DNA from: Streptomyces fungicidicus
GTDB lineage: Bacteria; Actinomycetota; Actinomycetes; Streptomycetales; Streptomycetaceae
Reading direction: 5' to 3'
NCBI RefSeq assembly: GCF_003665435.1
Contig: NZ_CP023407.1
Span: 4,761,501 to 4,825,500 of the forward strand
Length of the DNA: 64,000 bases
Both the position numbers and the translations under genes were made by a program. Below the pieces are notes generated by a model. That model was not told the origin of the DNA, did no database searches, and was given only the letters and a program-made list of their open reading frames with translations. This document shows, piece after piece, positions 55,316-63,544 of the stretch; positions within the stretch are counted from its first letter, which is position 1; each line of letters begins with the position of its first letter.

Positions 55316-56602
55316 TCAGGCCGGCTGCACAGCCGCCCGCGCGGCCCGGGTACCCGCCAGGGTGATCACCGCGACGCCGGTCACCGCCACCAGGCCGACC
55401 GCGACCGTCCCGGCCCAGCCCCCGGCGTGGAACGCCACCGCGCCCACCGTGCTCCCCACGCTGGACCCGACGTAGTACGCGGACTGATAGAGGGCGGACG
55501 CCTGGGCCCGTCCCACCGTCGCGGTCTTCCCGACCGCCGACGACGCCACCGCGTGCCCGGCGAAGAACCCCGCCGTGATCAGCACGAGACCCAGCAGCAC
55601 CATCGGCAGCGTCCCGCCCAGCGACAGCAGCAGTCCCGCCGCCGTCGTCGCGCCGCCCGCGTACAGCGCGCCCCGGCGGCCCAGCCGGCTGACCAGCCGC
55701 CCCGCCGCTGACGCCGAGACCGTGCCCACCAGGTACACCAGGAAGATCGAGCCGACGACGCCCTGCGGCAGCGAGAACGGCGCCTCCGTCAGCCGGTAGC
55801 CGATCACCGTGTAGACACCGCCGAACACCGTCATGAACAGCGCGCCGATCGCGTACAGCCGCCGCAGCAACGGATTGGCGAGGTGGTCCCGCACCGTCCG
55901 CACCAGCACACCCGGCCGCAGCGAGCCCGCCCGGAAGTGCCGGGGCGCCGGGAGCAGCAGCCGGAACGCCACCGCACACGCCACCGCGACCACGCCGATC
56001 GCCCCGACGGCGACCCGCCAGCCCCACTCCTGCGCCACCCAGCCGGTGATCACCCGGCCGCTCATCCCGCCGACGCTGTTGCCGGCCACGAACAGCCCGA
56101 TCGCCGTCACCAGCGCCTTGGGCGTGACCTCCTCCGCGAGATACGCGGTCGCCGACGCCGGCAGTCCCGCCAGCGCCGCACCCTGCAGCGCCCGCAGCGC
56201 CACCAGCACGCCCAGCGAGGGCGCGAAGGGCACCAGCAGACCGAGGGTGACCGCGACGGCCAGGGACGCCGTCATGACCGTACGCCGTCCGAAGCGCTCC
56301 GACAGCGCGCTCATCGGCAGGACGAACAGCGCCAGACCACCGGTTGCCGCGGCCACCGTCCAGCTCGCGTCGCCCGCGCTCACGGCGAAGTCGCCGGAGA
56401 TCAGCGGCAGCAGGGCCTGAGTGGAGTACAGCAGCGCGAAGGTCGCGACACCCGCGAGGAACAGGGCGAGACTCATCCGGCGGTAACCGGGTCCGCCCGG
56501 GGACATCCGGGACTCGGAGACGGCTCCGGGGGCGGGCTGGGGAGAAGGAACGGATGCGACGGCGCCCACGCTGGTGGACGCCCCGGTACTGGCGGGAGTC
56601 AT
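55316..56602 (-). CDS. MFS transporter (YnfM-like)
   Basis: 428 residues. About 40 polar residues precede twelve membrane segments. The MFS loop motif appears as ALSERFGRRTVM after helix 2, and RVITGWVAQEWGWRVAVG follows in the middle; LVSRLGRRGALYAGG is the second half's counterpart. Such drug or arabinose-type exporters often stand next to a LysR gene. The divergent LysR gene at 56666 shares the 63-base promoter region and is the likely regulator. Confidence 0.9.
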   Translation of the reverse strand: MTPASTGASTSVGAVASVPSPQPAPGAVSESRMSPGGPGYRRMSLALFLAGVATFALLYSTQALLPLISGDFAVSAGDASWTVAAATGGLALFVLPMSALSERFGRRTVMTASLAVAVTLGLLVPFAPSLGVLVALRALQGAALAGLPASATAYLAEEVTPKALVTAIGLFVAGNSVGGMSGRVITGWVAQEWGWRVAVGAIGVVAVACAVAFRLLLPAPRHFRAGSLRPGVLVRTVRDHLANPLLRRLYAIGALFMTVFGGVYTVIGYRLTEAPFSLPQGVVGSIFLVYLVGTVSASAAGRLVSRLGRRGALYAGGATTAAGLLLSLGGTLPMVLLGLVLITAGFFAGHAVASSAVGKTATVGRAQASALYQSAYYVGSSVGSTVGAVAFHAGGWAGTVAVGLVAVTGVAVITLAGTRAARAAVQPA

Positions 56603-56665
56603 GCCTCGAAGCTACGTACGCCCCCGCTCATCCGTCCAATGCATGGAATCGCCATAATCGTTCCC
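56603..56665. promoter_or_regulatory. Divergent promoter region of the MFS and LysR genes
   Basis: 63 bases between two divergent starts. It holds TCCAATGCATGGAATC, a partly dyadic sequence around ATGCAT, and TTCC...GGAA elements. LysR proteins usually bind dyads of the T-N11-A kind in exactly such a position. I cannot fix the -35/-10 boxes. Confidence 0.45.
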
Positions 56666-57628
56666 ATGGCGCATCAGCAGAGGTCAGGCGGACGGCTGTC
56701 ACGGACCGGTGACACACGAGACACGGACGACATGTCCCGGCTGCTGGCACCCCGGCTCGCCTACTTCGCCGGAGTCGCCCGGACCGAGCACGTCACCCGC
56801 GCCGCCCAGGAGATGGAGGTCCCGCAGTCCACCCTGTCCCGCGCGATGGTCCGCCTCGAGGAGGACCTGGGCGTCGACCTGTTCGCCCGCCACGGCCGCA
56901 CGGTCTCCCTCACTCCCGCCGGCCGCGCCTTCCTCACCTCCGTCGAACGCGCCCTCGCCGAGATCGAACGCGCCGCCGACGAGGTGCGCGCCGACGCCGA
57001 CCCCGCCACCGGCAAGGTCGCCTTCGGCTTCCTGCACACCATGGGCGCCGAGACCGTGCCCGGACTGCTGCACGCCTTCCGCGCCGACCACCCGCGCATC
57101 CGCTTCAGCCTCGTCCAGAACTACGGCGAGGCCATGCTGGAGGGCCTGCGCGCGGGCGAACTCGACCTGTGCCTGACCTCCCCGGTGCCCGACGCCCCCG
57201 ACCTCGTCGCCCGCCGCCTCGACGAGCAGAAGCTGCGCCTGGTCGTCCCCGCCGACCACCGCCTCGCCGGCCGCCGCCGCATCCGCCTCGTCGAGGCCGC
57301 CGACGAGACCTTCGTGACCCTGGAGCCCGGCTACGGCCTGCGCCGCATCACCGACGACCTCTGCGCCCAGGCCGGGTTCAGACCCCGTATCGCCTTCGAG
57401 GGCGAGGAGGCCGAAACCCTGCGCGGCCTGGTGGCGGCGGGCCTGGGCGTGGCCCTCCTCCCGCCACCTCCCTTCCCCCGCCCGGGCGTGGTGGAACTGA
57501 CGGTCACGGCCCCCAGGGCGGCGCGGGAGATCGGCGTCGCCTGGCTGGCCGGGCACCCCGACACACCTCCCGTGGCGGCGTTCAAGAAGTTCCTGCTGTC
57601 CAAGAGGGGCACACTGCTGCCCACCTGA
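56666..57628 (+). CDS. LysR-family transcriptional regulator
   Basis: 320 residues from the first ATG; one 22 codons later (MSRLLAPRLAYF) may be the real start because LysR domains usually begin there. Helix-turn-helix: LAYFAGVARTEHVTRAAQEM, VPQSTLSRAMVRLEEDLGVD, LFARHGRTVSLTPAG. The effector domain has GFLHTMGAETVPGLL, LVQNYGEAMLEGLRAGELDL and GLVAAGLGVALLPPP. It is divergent from the MFS gene and most likely activates it when a ligand is bound. Confidence 0.92.
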   Translation: MAHQQRSGGRLSRTGDTRDTDDMSRLLAPRLAYFAGVARTEHVTRAAQEMEVPQSTLSRAMVRLEEDLGVDLFARHGRTVSLTPAGRAFLTSVERALAEIERAADEVRADADPATGKVAFGFLHTMGAETVPGLLHAFRADHPRIRFSLVQNYGEAMLEGLRAGELDLCLTSPVPDAPDLVARRLDEQKLRLVVPADHRLAGRRRIRLVEAADETFVTLEPGYGLRRITDDLCAQAGFRPRIAFEGEEAETLRGLVAAGLGVALLPPPPFPRPGVVELTVTAPRAAREIGVAWLAGHPDTPPVAAFKKFLLSKRGTLLPT

Positions 57629-57662
57629 GGAGCGGCCTCCCGCACGGGCCGGACGGCGGTCC

Positions 57663-57686
57663 CCCTGCGGCGCTACCGCCGCAGGG
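57663..57686. terminator. Bidirectional terminator overlapping a stop codon
   Basis: CCCTGCGGCG and its exact complement around CTAC, between the convergent LysR and hydrolase-like genes. The loop contains the TAG stop of the hydrolase-like gene, so the last codons are part of the stem. Confidence 0.75.
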
Positions 57687-58434
57687 ACCTGCCGAACCCC
57701 GCGGCCAACGGCATCCGCAACCCCAGCGGCGGAGGCGCCGCCAGGGCATCCTGCACGGGCCGCGAGAACGCCCGCCCGAACAGCGCCCCCATCACGAAGT
57801 CCTCGGACAGCGCAAGCACTTCGTCCCGGTACTGGCTCAAGCCGTGCCCGTCCGCGTGGACTTCGAACCGGCACACCTCCCGGTTCGCTTTCTTCGCCCG
57901 CGCCGCCAGCCGGAACGACAGCTCCGGATCGCTCCGCGCGTCATTCGTGCCGTGCACGATCAGCACCTGCCGCCCGGCGAGCTGCTTCACCGGTTCGGGT
58001 GGCGCCGCCACGTCATCGTCCGGCAGCCAGGGCGCCAGCGCCAGTACGGAGTTGACGGCCTCGTGGCCCGCCGCCCGGAGCGCGGCCCGGCCGCCCATGC
58101 CGACACCGGCGAGGCAGACGGGAACGTCCCCGTACCGCCGCACGGTCTCCTCCGCGGCCCACGCGGCATCGCGGGCGAGATGCGCCTCGCTGCCGTTCCA
58201 GCCCCGGTAGCGGTAGTGGACGACATGGGCGGCGAGGCTCTGCTCCCGGCCCGCGCGGGTGAGACGGCGCCCCAGGGCGCGCACGGAGGCGGCCGCCATC
58301 ATGGGGGACGGTCTGCGGCTGGAGACCTCGTCGCCGCCGGGGAGCAGCAGCACCACGCCGCTCACCGCCGTCGGCTCCGGGCCGAGCGCCCTCCCCAGCC
58401 GGGCCGTGCGAACCGGCGTCGCTTGCTGTGCCAT
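57673..58434 (-). CDS. Alpha/beta-hydrolase-fold protein lacking the nucleophile serine
   Basis: 253 residues. The fold is visible: VVLLLPGGDE (oxyanion region), then VPVCLAGVGMGGRAALRAAG at the nucleophile elbow, QVLIVHGTNDARSDP (acid region) and VHADGHGLSQY (the histidine). The elbow reads G-V-G-M-G at 110-114, so the Ser, Cys or Asp normally at 112 is a glycine. The Asp and His are kept. It is therefore either non-catalytic or uses another residue. Cytoplasmic by appearance; function unknown. It faces the LysR gene and is divergent from adenosine deaminase. Confidence 0.75.
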   Translation of the reverse strand: MAQQATPVRTARLGRALGPEPTAVSGVVLLLPGGDEVSSRRPSPMMAAASVRALGRRLTRAGREQSLAAHVVHYRYRGWNGSEAHLARDAAWAAEETVRRYGDVPVCLAGVGMGGRAALRAAGHEAVNSVLALAPWLPDDDVAAPPEPVKQLAGRQVLIVHGTNDARSDPELSFRLAARAKKANREVCRFEVHADGHGLSQYRDEVLALSEDFVMGALFGRAFSRPVQDALAAPPPLGLRMPLAAGFGRSLRR

Positions 58435-58519
58435 GACAGAACATTCTCAGAAGCGGCGGTGTACCAAACCCGTCCGTGCGGTCACCGTTGCGTATCGACG
58501 GGTTCGCGCCTCCGGGGAT

Positions 58520-58541
58520 CTACGCGCGTAGGCGTTAGAGT
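58520..58541 (+). promoter_or_regulatory. CTACGCGCGTAG palindrome and -10 box of the adenosine deaminase gene
   Basis: The perfect palindrome (58520-58531) matches the one before the nucleoside ABC operon. Five bases on is TAGAGT (58536-58541), a good -10, which puts the transcription start at about the ATG, so the mRNA is probably leaderless. A protein on the palindrome would cover the space between -35 and -10. Confidence 0.65.
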
Positions 58542-58547
58542 GCCGCA

Positions 58548-59705
58548 ATGACGAGCCAGACCATCGCGAACGCCCCCACGGCGGACCAGATCCGCCGGGC
58601 GCCCAAGGTTCTGCTGCACGACCACCTCGACGGCGGGCTGCGCCCCGGCACCGTCGTCGACCTGGCCGCCCGGAACGGGTACCTCCAGCTTCCCGAGACC
58701 GATCCCGACAAGCTCGCCCTGTGGTTCCGGGAGGCCGCCGACTCCGGCTCCCTGGAGCGGTACCTGGAGACGTTCTCGCACACCGTCGGCGTCATGCAGA
58801 CCCGCGACGCGCTCGTCCGGGTCGCCGCCGAGTGCGCCGAGGACCTCGCCGAGGACGGCGTCGTCTACGCGGAGGTGCGGTACGCCCCCGAGCAGCACCT
58901 CGAAGGGGGACTGACCCTCGAAGAGGTCGTCGACGCGGTGAACGAGGGCTTCCGGCTGGGGGAGCGGCGCGCGCGGGAGAACGGCCACCGCATCCGGGTC
59001 GGCGCCCTGCTCACCGCGATGCGGCACGCGGCCCGCTCCCTGGAGATCGCCGAACTCGCCAACCGCTACCGGGACCAGGGCGTCGTCGGCTTCGACATCG
59101 CGGGCGCCGAGGCCGGCTACCCGCCCACCCGGCACCTCGACGCCTTCGAGTACCTGAAGCGGGAGAACAACCACTTCACCATCCACGCCGGCGAGGCGTT
59201 CGGACTGCCGTCCATCTGGCAGGCCCTGCAGTGGTGCGGCGCCGACCGGCTCGGACACGGCGTGCGCATCATCGACGACATCGAGGTCCGCGACGACGGC
59301 ACGGTCGCACTCGGCCGGCTCGCCTCCTACGTCCGCGACAAGCGCGTCCCGCTGGAACTGTGCCCGAGCTCCAACCTGCAGACCGGTGCCGCCGCCTCGT
59401 ACGCGGAGCACCCGATCGGGCTGCTGCGCCGGCTCCATTTCCGGGTCACGGTGAACACCGACAACCGTCTGATGTCCCACACCGGAATGAGCCGGGAATT
59501 CGAGCACCTGGTCGACGCGTTCGGTTACACGCTCGACGACATGCAGTGGTTCTCCGTCAATGCGATGAAGTCGGCGTTCATTCCTTTCGATGAACGACTG
59601 GCCATGATCAATGACGTGATCAAGCCCGGATATGCCGAACTGAAATCCGAATGGCTGTTCCGGCAGACCGCCTCCACCAGCGGTTCTCCGGATTCGGAGG
59701 ACTGA
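58548..59705 (+). CDS. add: Adenosine deaminase
   Basis: 385 residues. Metal and catalytic blocks: KVLLHDHLDGGLRPGT (first metal histidines), YAEVRYAPEQH, HFTIHAGEAFGLPSI (metal His and catalytic Glu), RLGHGVRI, ELCPSSNLQTGA and VTVNTDNRLMSHT (metal Asp). It deaminates adenosine and deoxyadenosine to inosine and deoxyinosine. The shared palindrome ties it to the nucleoside importer genes 10 kb upstream. Confidence 0.95.
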   Translation: MTSQTIANAPTADQIRRAPKVLLHDHLDGGLRPGTVVDLAARNGYLQLPETDPDKLALWFREAADSGSLERYLETFSHTVGVMQTRDALVRVAAECAEDLAEDGVVYAEVRYAPEQHLEGGLTLEEVVDAVNEGFRLGERRARENGHRIRVGALLTAMRHAARSLEIAELANRYRDQGVVGFDIAGAEAGYPPTRHLDAFEYLKRENNHFTIHAGEAFGLPSIWQALQWCGADRLGHGVRIIDDIEVRDDGTVALGRLASYVRDKRVPLELCPSSNLQTGAAASYAEHPIGLLRRLHFRVTVNTDNRLMSHTGMSREFEHLVDAFGYTLDDMQWFSVNAMKSAFIPFDERLAMINDVIKPGYAELKSEWLFRQTASTSGSPDSED

Positions 59706-59844
59706 CGGAACGCGTCCGCGTGAAAAGCGGGTGCGGGAGCATTTCACAATCCGTCCGCATTTCGATGTTTGCGGCGGAAGGCGCGTCGTGTTTACGGTCG
59801 CAGCACCGCTCACTCCCCGTACCCCATTTCGAGGACGCATTTTC

Positions 59845-60189
59845 ATGAAGCAGTCTGCTGTCAAGACCCTCGGTGTCGCCGCTCTGGGTGCCGCCTTCGC
59901 CGCCGCCGGCGCCGGCGCCGCCAACGCGGCCCCGGCCGTTCCGGACGCCGCCCCGGCGCTGGACACCGTCACCCGGGCCGTGCCGGCGGAGCAGGTGACC
60001 GGCGCGGTGCCGACCTCGGACCGGGCGCTGCAGGCGGGCCAGGAGCTGGCCGGCACCGGCCTGGCGACCGCCCAGCCGGTCGCCGAGCAGGCGGGCCCCC
60101 AGGTCCCCGCCTCCGGCCTCCTCGGCGGCCTGCCCGTGCGGGAACTGCCCACCCAGGGCAGCAACCTCAACGGACTCCCGCTGGGCTGA
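59845..60189 (+). CDS. Small secreted protein of unknown function
   Basis: 114 residues, ATG after GAGGA. A clear signal peptide (MKQSAVKTLGVAALGAAFAA) ends at ANAAPA, giving a mature part of about 85 residues. The mature part is Ala/Pro/Val/Gln-rich with no cysteine and ends GSNLNGLPLG; the leucine-rich GLLGGLPVRELPTQG near the end is the only notable feature. Proteins of this shape are common in Streptomyces and are often called ATP-binding or secreted proteins without evidence. It has its own upstream gap and a terminator. Confidence 0.75.
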   Translation: MKQSAVKTLGVAALGAAFAAAGAGAANAAPAVPDAAPALDTVTRAVPAEQVTGAVPTSDRALQAGQELAGTGLATAQPVAEQAGPQVPASGLLGGLPVRELPTQGSNLNGLPLG

Positions 60190-60203
60190 CCCGCGCCTAC
60201 GCC

Positions 60204-60238
60204 GATGGGGCGCACCCGGGATCCGGGCGCGCCCCATC
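60204..60238. terminator. Bidirectional terminator
   Basis: GATGGGGCGC and its exact complement, with an inner CCCGGGATCCGGG hairpin, between the convergent secreted-protein and PspC genes. Confidence 0.8.
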
Positions 60239-60268
60239 CGCGTACTCAGGGAAGACGGCGCGAGGGCG

Positions 60269-60472
60269 TCACCAGGCGGCGCGTGTCTTGTCCTCCGAGG
60301 GCAGCAGGATCCACAGCGCTATGTAGAGCAGGAACTGCGGTCCCGGAAGCAGACACGACAGCAGGAAGATCACCCGCATCGTGGTGGCCGAGGTGCCGAA
60401 GCGCCGTGCCAGCGCGGCGCACACTCCGCCGATCATGCGGTCGTTGGTGGGGCGGGCGAGACGGCTGCTCAT
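60269..60472 (-). CDS. PspC-domain membrane protein
   Basis: 67 residues, ATG after GAAGAGGAG. The whole protein is one PspC domain: RLARPTNDRMIGGVCAALAR, RFGTSATTMRVIFLLSCLLP and a hydrophobic LLYIALWILLPSED. PspC proteins sit in the membrane and sense or relay envelope stress in other bacteria; stand-alone copies of this size are frequent in actinobacteria. It is monocistronic by position. Confidence 0.88.
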   Translation of the reverse strand: MSSRLARPTNDRMIGGVCAALARRFGTSATTMRVIFLLSCLLPGPQFLLYIALWILLPSEDKTRAAW

Positions 60473-60637
60473 CTTCGGCTCCTCTTCGTGGGCTCGGTCG
60501 CCTACGGGGCGCCCCTTCGGCTCCCTCCCGGCCGGCGTGTGCGGACACTCGCCTTTCGCGGTCCTGGACGTGTCCGGTGACCGGTCCGGGGGCTCGCCGG
60601 GGTGGCGGGCTCGTGGGCGTTTCTTCCACCTTCCACG

Positions 60638-61216
60638 TTACGGAGACGAAGGGGGCAAAGCGTCGCTCCACGGGGCGATACCGACCCTGGGAATCGTCGG
60701 GGTCCTACCCTGAGCCGGCTCCTCCGGGAGACCGGCCGCGACGGACCGCCCGGCCCGCCGGAGCAGCCAGGCGCGCCCCGCCGGCACCACGGCCGCGTGC
60801 GCGAGCGCCGCTCCCGCCGTGTTCAGCAGCAGCGAGTCCACGTCCACCACCTGGCCCGGCACCGCCGTCTGCAGCAGTTCGACGGCCAGCGACACCAGCG
60901 CGGTCGCCGCCATGGTGCGGATCAGCGAACCCAGCCGCGACACGGCCAGCCGGCCCCCGGCCATCGGCAGCAGCACGCCCAGCGGCGCGAGCAGCGCCAG
61001 CCCCCCAGCGACCCGGCGGAGCCCCGTGGCCCAGCCCAGCGCGAAATCACCGCGGATGCCGTCCAGCGGACGCAGATTGGCGGGCATCACCCAGGGGACG
61101 TCCAACGGGCGCAGCGTGTACCAGGCGACGAACGCGAGATACGCGGCCAGGAGGAGACCCCCTGTCACATGGATACGGATCGCGGCGGTGCCGCCGATGA
61201 AGCCTTGACGCTGCAC
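60638..61216 (-). CDS. VanZ-like family membrane protein
   Basis: 192 residues from a GTG with AGGGGGTC upstream. Four or five hydrophobic segments: VTGGLLLAAYLAFVAWYTL, a middle pair around GGLALLAPLGVLLPM and IRTMAATALVSLAVELLQ, and LLLNTAGAALAHAA. The VELLQ...VVDVDSLLLNTAGAALA block is the conserved VanZ signature (ExxQ...D..D...N..G). VanZ relatives can affect teicoplanin response but mostly have no known role. The 40-residue tail is polar. Confidence 0.87.
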   Translation of the reverse strand: MQRQGFIGGTAAIRIHVTGGLLLAAYLAFVAWYTLRPLDVPWVMPANLRPLDGIRGDFALGWATGLRRVAGGLALLAPLGVLLPMAGGRLAVSRLGSLIRTMAATALVSLAVELLQTAVPGQVVDVDSLLLNTAGAALAHAAVVPAGRAWLLRRAGRSVAAGLPEEPAQGRTPTIPRVGIAPWSDALPPSSP

Positions 61217-61298
61217 GACCCCCTAGACGCGGCGTTCGGCACGATCGGTTCCGGGATGTCACCCGTTCACCGGGTGAGGCATGCGCCACAGTGCGGGC

Positions 61299-61937
61299 TC
61301 AACCGCCGGTGACCTCCGAGGACGGCGGCTCCTCGTCGTCCGGACGGGACCGGACCTCGTCCGTGCACCGGTAGCGGCGCGGCCGGGTGTCGTCGGGGCC
61401 GCCCAGGATCACCGAGCCGTCGCCCTCCGCCGCGGCGGAGTCGGAGAAGGTGCACACGATCTGCGCGAGCCCGGCGGAGGTGAGGCTCCCCGGCGCGGCG
61501 CTCAGCCGCAGCGTGTCGTCCGGGTCTCCGGACCGGGGACCGCTCACGGTCGTCCCGTCCGGCACCCGGGTGGCGTACCCGGCCTGCTGCTCGGCGGCCG
61601 GCGGCTGCTGGGACAGCTCGTCCAGCAGCCCCTGCGCCACCAGCGCCCGCCGTGAGTCCGCCGCCCCTTCCGGCACCCGCACCGTCCGGTCGACGGCCAC
61701 CAGCGACGACCCGCACAGCAGGAACACCCGCACCGGCAGTCCCCGCTGCGCCTGCGTCGACACCTCCGGCCCGGTCTGCGAGCAGCTCACCCGGGACGGG
61801 GCGGGACCGAAGTCGGTCGGCACCTCCGTGGCCCGTATCCCGCACCCGGCCAGCAGCGTCCCGAGCATCCCCACCGTCAGCAGCGCCGGCGCACGGCGTA
61901 CCGCGGTGCGTCGTGTGCCGGTCCTTCGCGCCTTCAC
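61299..61937 (-). CDS. Lipoprotein cotranscribed with AfsQ2/AfsQ1
   Basis: 212 residues from a GTG that overlaps the afsQ2 stop (GTGA). Basic N-terminus and hydrophobic segment end in lipobox LLAGC, so it is a surface lipoprotein. The mature part has QRGLPVRVFLLCGSSLVAVD and ALVAQGLLDELSQQPPAAEQ, which resemble the GerMN-like fold of LpqB-type lipoproteins that partner MtrB in actinobacteria. By analogy it may sense or modulate the AfsQ2 kinase. The relation to GerMN is tentative; coupling to the kinase gene is seen directly. Confidence 0.8.
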   Translation of the reverse strand: MKARRTGTRRTAVRRAPALLTVGMLGTLLAGCGIRATEVPTDFGPAPSRVSCSQTGPEVSTQAQRGLPVRVFLLCGSSLVAVDRTVRVPEGAADSRRALVAQGLLDELSQQPPAAEQQAGYATRVPDGTTVSGPRSGDPDDTLRLSAAPGSLTSAGLAQIVCTFSDSAAAEGDGSVILGGPDDTRPRRYRCTDEVRSRPDDEEPPSSEVTGG

Positions 61938-63544
61938 CGGGCGTCCTCCTCGGTGCCCTCGTCCCCGTTGTCACCGGTCTTCTCCGAGGCGTCGCGCGCG
62001 GACACGTCCCGCGGCAGCCGCAGGGTGAACACGGCACCGCCCTCCGGGGAGTTGGCCGCGGTGATCTCGCCGCCGTGGATATGGGCGTTCTCCAGCGCGA
62101 TCGACAGGCCCAGGCCGCTGCCCTCGGAGCGCGGCCGTGACGCGCTCGCCTTGTAGAAGCGGTCGAAGACATGCGGCAGGACCTCCTCGGGGATGCCCGG
62201 CCCGTGGTCCCGCACCTCGATGACCACATCACCGCCGTCCCCGGCGCCCTCCGCGCCCTCCGCGGGGCACTCCCGCACCGCCACCCGCACGGGCGACCCG
62301 CCGTGCTTGAGCGCGTTGCCGATGAGGTTGGCCAGGATCACGTCCAGCCGGCGCGGGTCGATCCGCGCGTGGATGCCCCGCTCGGTGTCCAGGTCGACCG
62401 CGTCCAGCCAGGCGCGCGCGTCGATGCAGGCGGTGATCTGGTCGGCGACGTCGACGTCGTCCAGGACCAGCCGGGCGGTGCCCGCGTCGAAGCGGGTGAC
62501 CTCCATCAGGTTCTCCACCAGGTCGTTCAGCCGCCGGGTCTCGCTCACCACCAGCCGTACCGCGGGCTCGACCATCGGGTCGATGCCGCCGCCCTCGGAC
62601 TCCAGCTCCTCCTCCAGGACCTCGGTCACCGCCGTGATCGCGGTCAGCGGCGTACGCAGCTCATGGCTCATGTCCGCCACGAACCGCCGGGACGCCTCGT
62701 CGCGGCCGGCCATGTCCGCCACCCGCTTCTCCAGCGCCTCCGCCGCCTTGTTGAACGTCCGGGAGAGGTCCGCCAGTTCGTCGGTGCCCGACACCCTCAG
62801 CCGGGTGTCCAGCTTGCCCTCTCCGAGCCGCCGGGCGGCCGCCCCGAGCCGCTGCACCGGCTTCAGCACGGTCGTGGCGGCGGCGTGCGCGAGCAGCGCG
62901 GAACCTATCAGCGCCAGCGCGGTGGCGATCCCCAGCGACCAGGCCAGCGAGTTGAGGTCCTTGGCCTCCGGCTCCAGCGACTTCAGCATGTAGCCGGTCG
63001 GCCCGCCGCCGATCACCATGGACCCCGCCACCAGGTACGGGGTGTCGTCGTCGATGATCCGCTGCCAGTAGAGATGGTGGGGGGACTTGTTGGTCGAGGT
63101 GATCCTCTGCCGCTCGGTGACCGCCTCGCGCAGCGAGACCGGCACGTCCTGCAGCGAGAAGCCGTTCAGCCCGCCCGAACTGCCGTACACAGTCCGCCCG
63201 TCGGGGTTCTCGGCGACCAGCAGCACGGTGAAGCGCTGGCTGCTGTTCGCCATCTGCCCCGCCGTGCGCTGCAGTTCGTCCTGGGTCGGGTGCTCGGGCA
63301 GCGCGCCCGCCCGGTTGCGCATCTCCTGCTCGAAGTCGCGCAGCACCGCGTCCTGCGTACGGGTCAGCACCGACTCGCGGTTCAGCCAGTAGGCGATACC
63401 GGACGCGGAGACCGCGGCCGTGAGCGCCACCAGCCCGAACACCACGACCAGCCGCAGCCGCAGGCTCGTGAACCGCAGCCGTGACCACACTCCCCTGCGC
63501 GCGGCGGACCAGCCGCCGGTCCCCCCTTGGTGCTCCTGTGTCAC
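61934..63544 (-). CDS. afsQ2: Sensor histidine kinase AfsQ2
   Basis: 536 residues from a GTG that overlaps the response regulator stop (GTGA). First membrane helix about 28-50 (LVVVFGLVALTAAVSASGIA), outer sensor domain to about 190, second helix about 195-220, then HAMP (LGAAARRLGEGKLDTRLRV). Kinase part: FVADMSHELRTPLTA (phosphorylated His), NLIGNALKHG, VRDHGPGIPEE and GSGLGLSIALENAHIHGG. It would phosphorylate AfsQ1; in S. coelicolor this pair responds to nitrogen/glutamate conditions and affects antibiotic genes. Identification rests on sequence and on the local order as I recall it. Confidence 0.88.
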   Translation of the reverse strand: MTQEHQGGTGGWSAARRGVWSRLRFTSLRLRLVVVFGLVALTAAVSASGIAYWLNRESVLTRTQDAVLRDFEQEMRNRAGALPEHPTQDELQRTAGQMANSSQRFTVLLVAENPDGRTVYGSSGGLNGFSLQDVPVSLREAVTERQRITSTNKSPHHLYWQRIIDDDTPYLVAGSMVIGGGPTGYMLKSLEPEAKDLNSLAWSLGIATALALIGSALLAHAAATTVLKPVQRLGAAARRLGEGKLDTRLRVSGTDELADLSRTFNKAAEALEKRVADMAGRDEASRRFVADMSHELRTPLTAITAVTEVLEEELESEGGGIDPMVEPAVRLVVSETRRLNDLVENLMEVTRFDAGTARLVLDDVDVADQITACIDARAWLDAVDLDTERGIHARIDPRRLDVILANLIGNALKHGGSPVRVAVRECPAEGAEGAGDGGDVVIEVRDHGPGIPEEVLPHVFDRFYKASASRPRSEGSGLGLSIALENAHIHGGEITAANSPEGGAVFTLRLPRDVSARDASEKTGDNGDEGTEEDAR

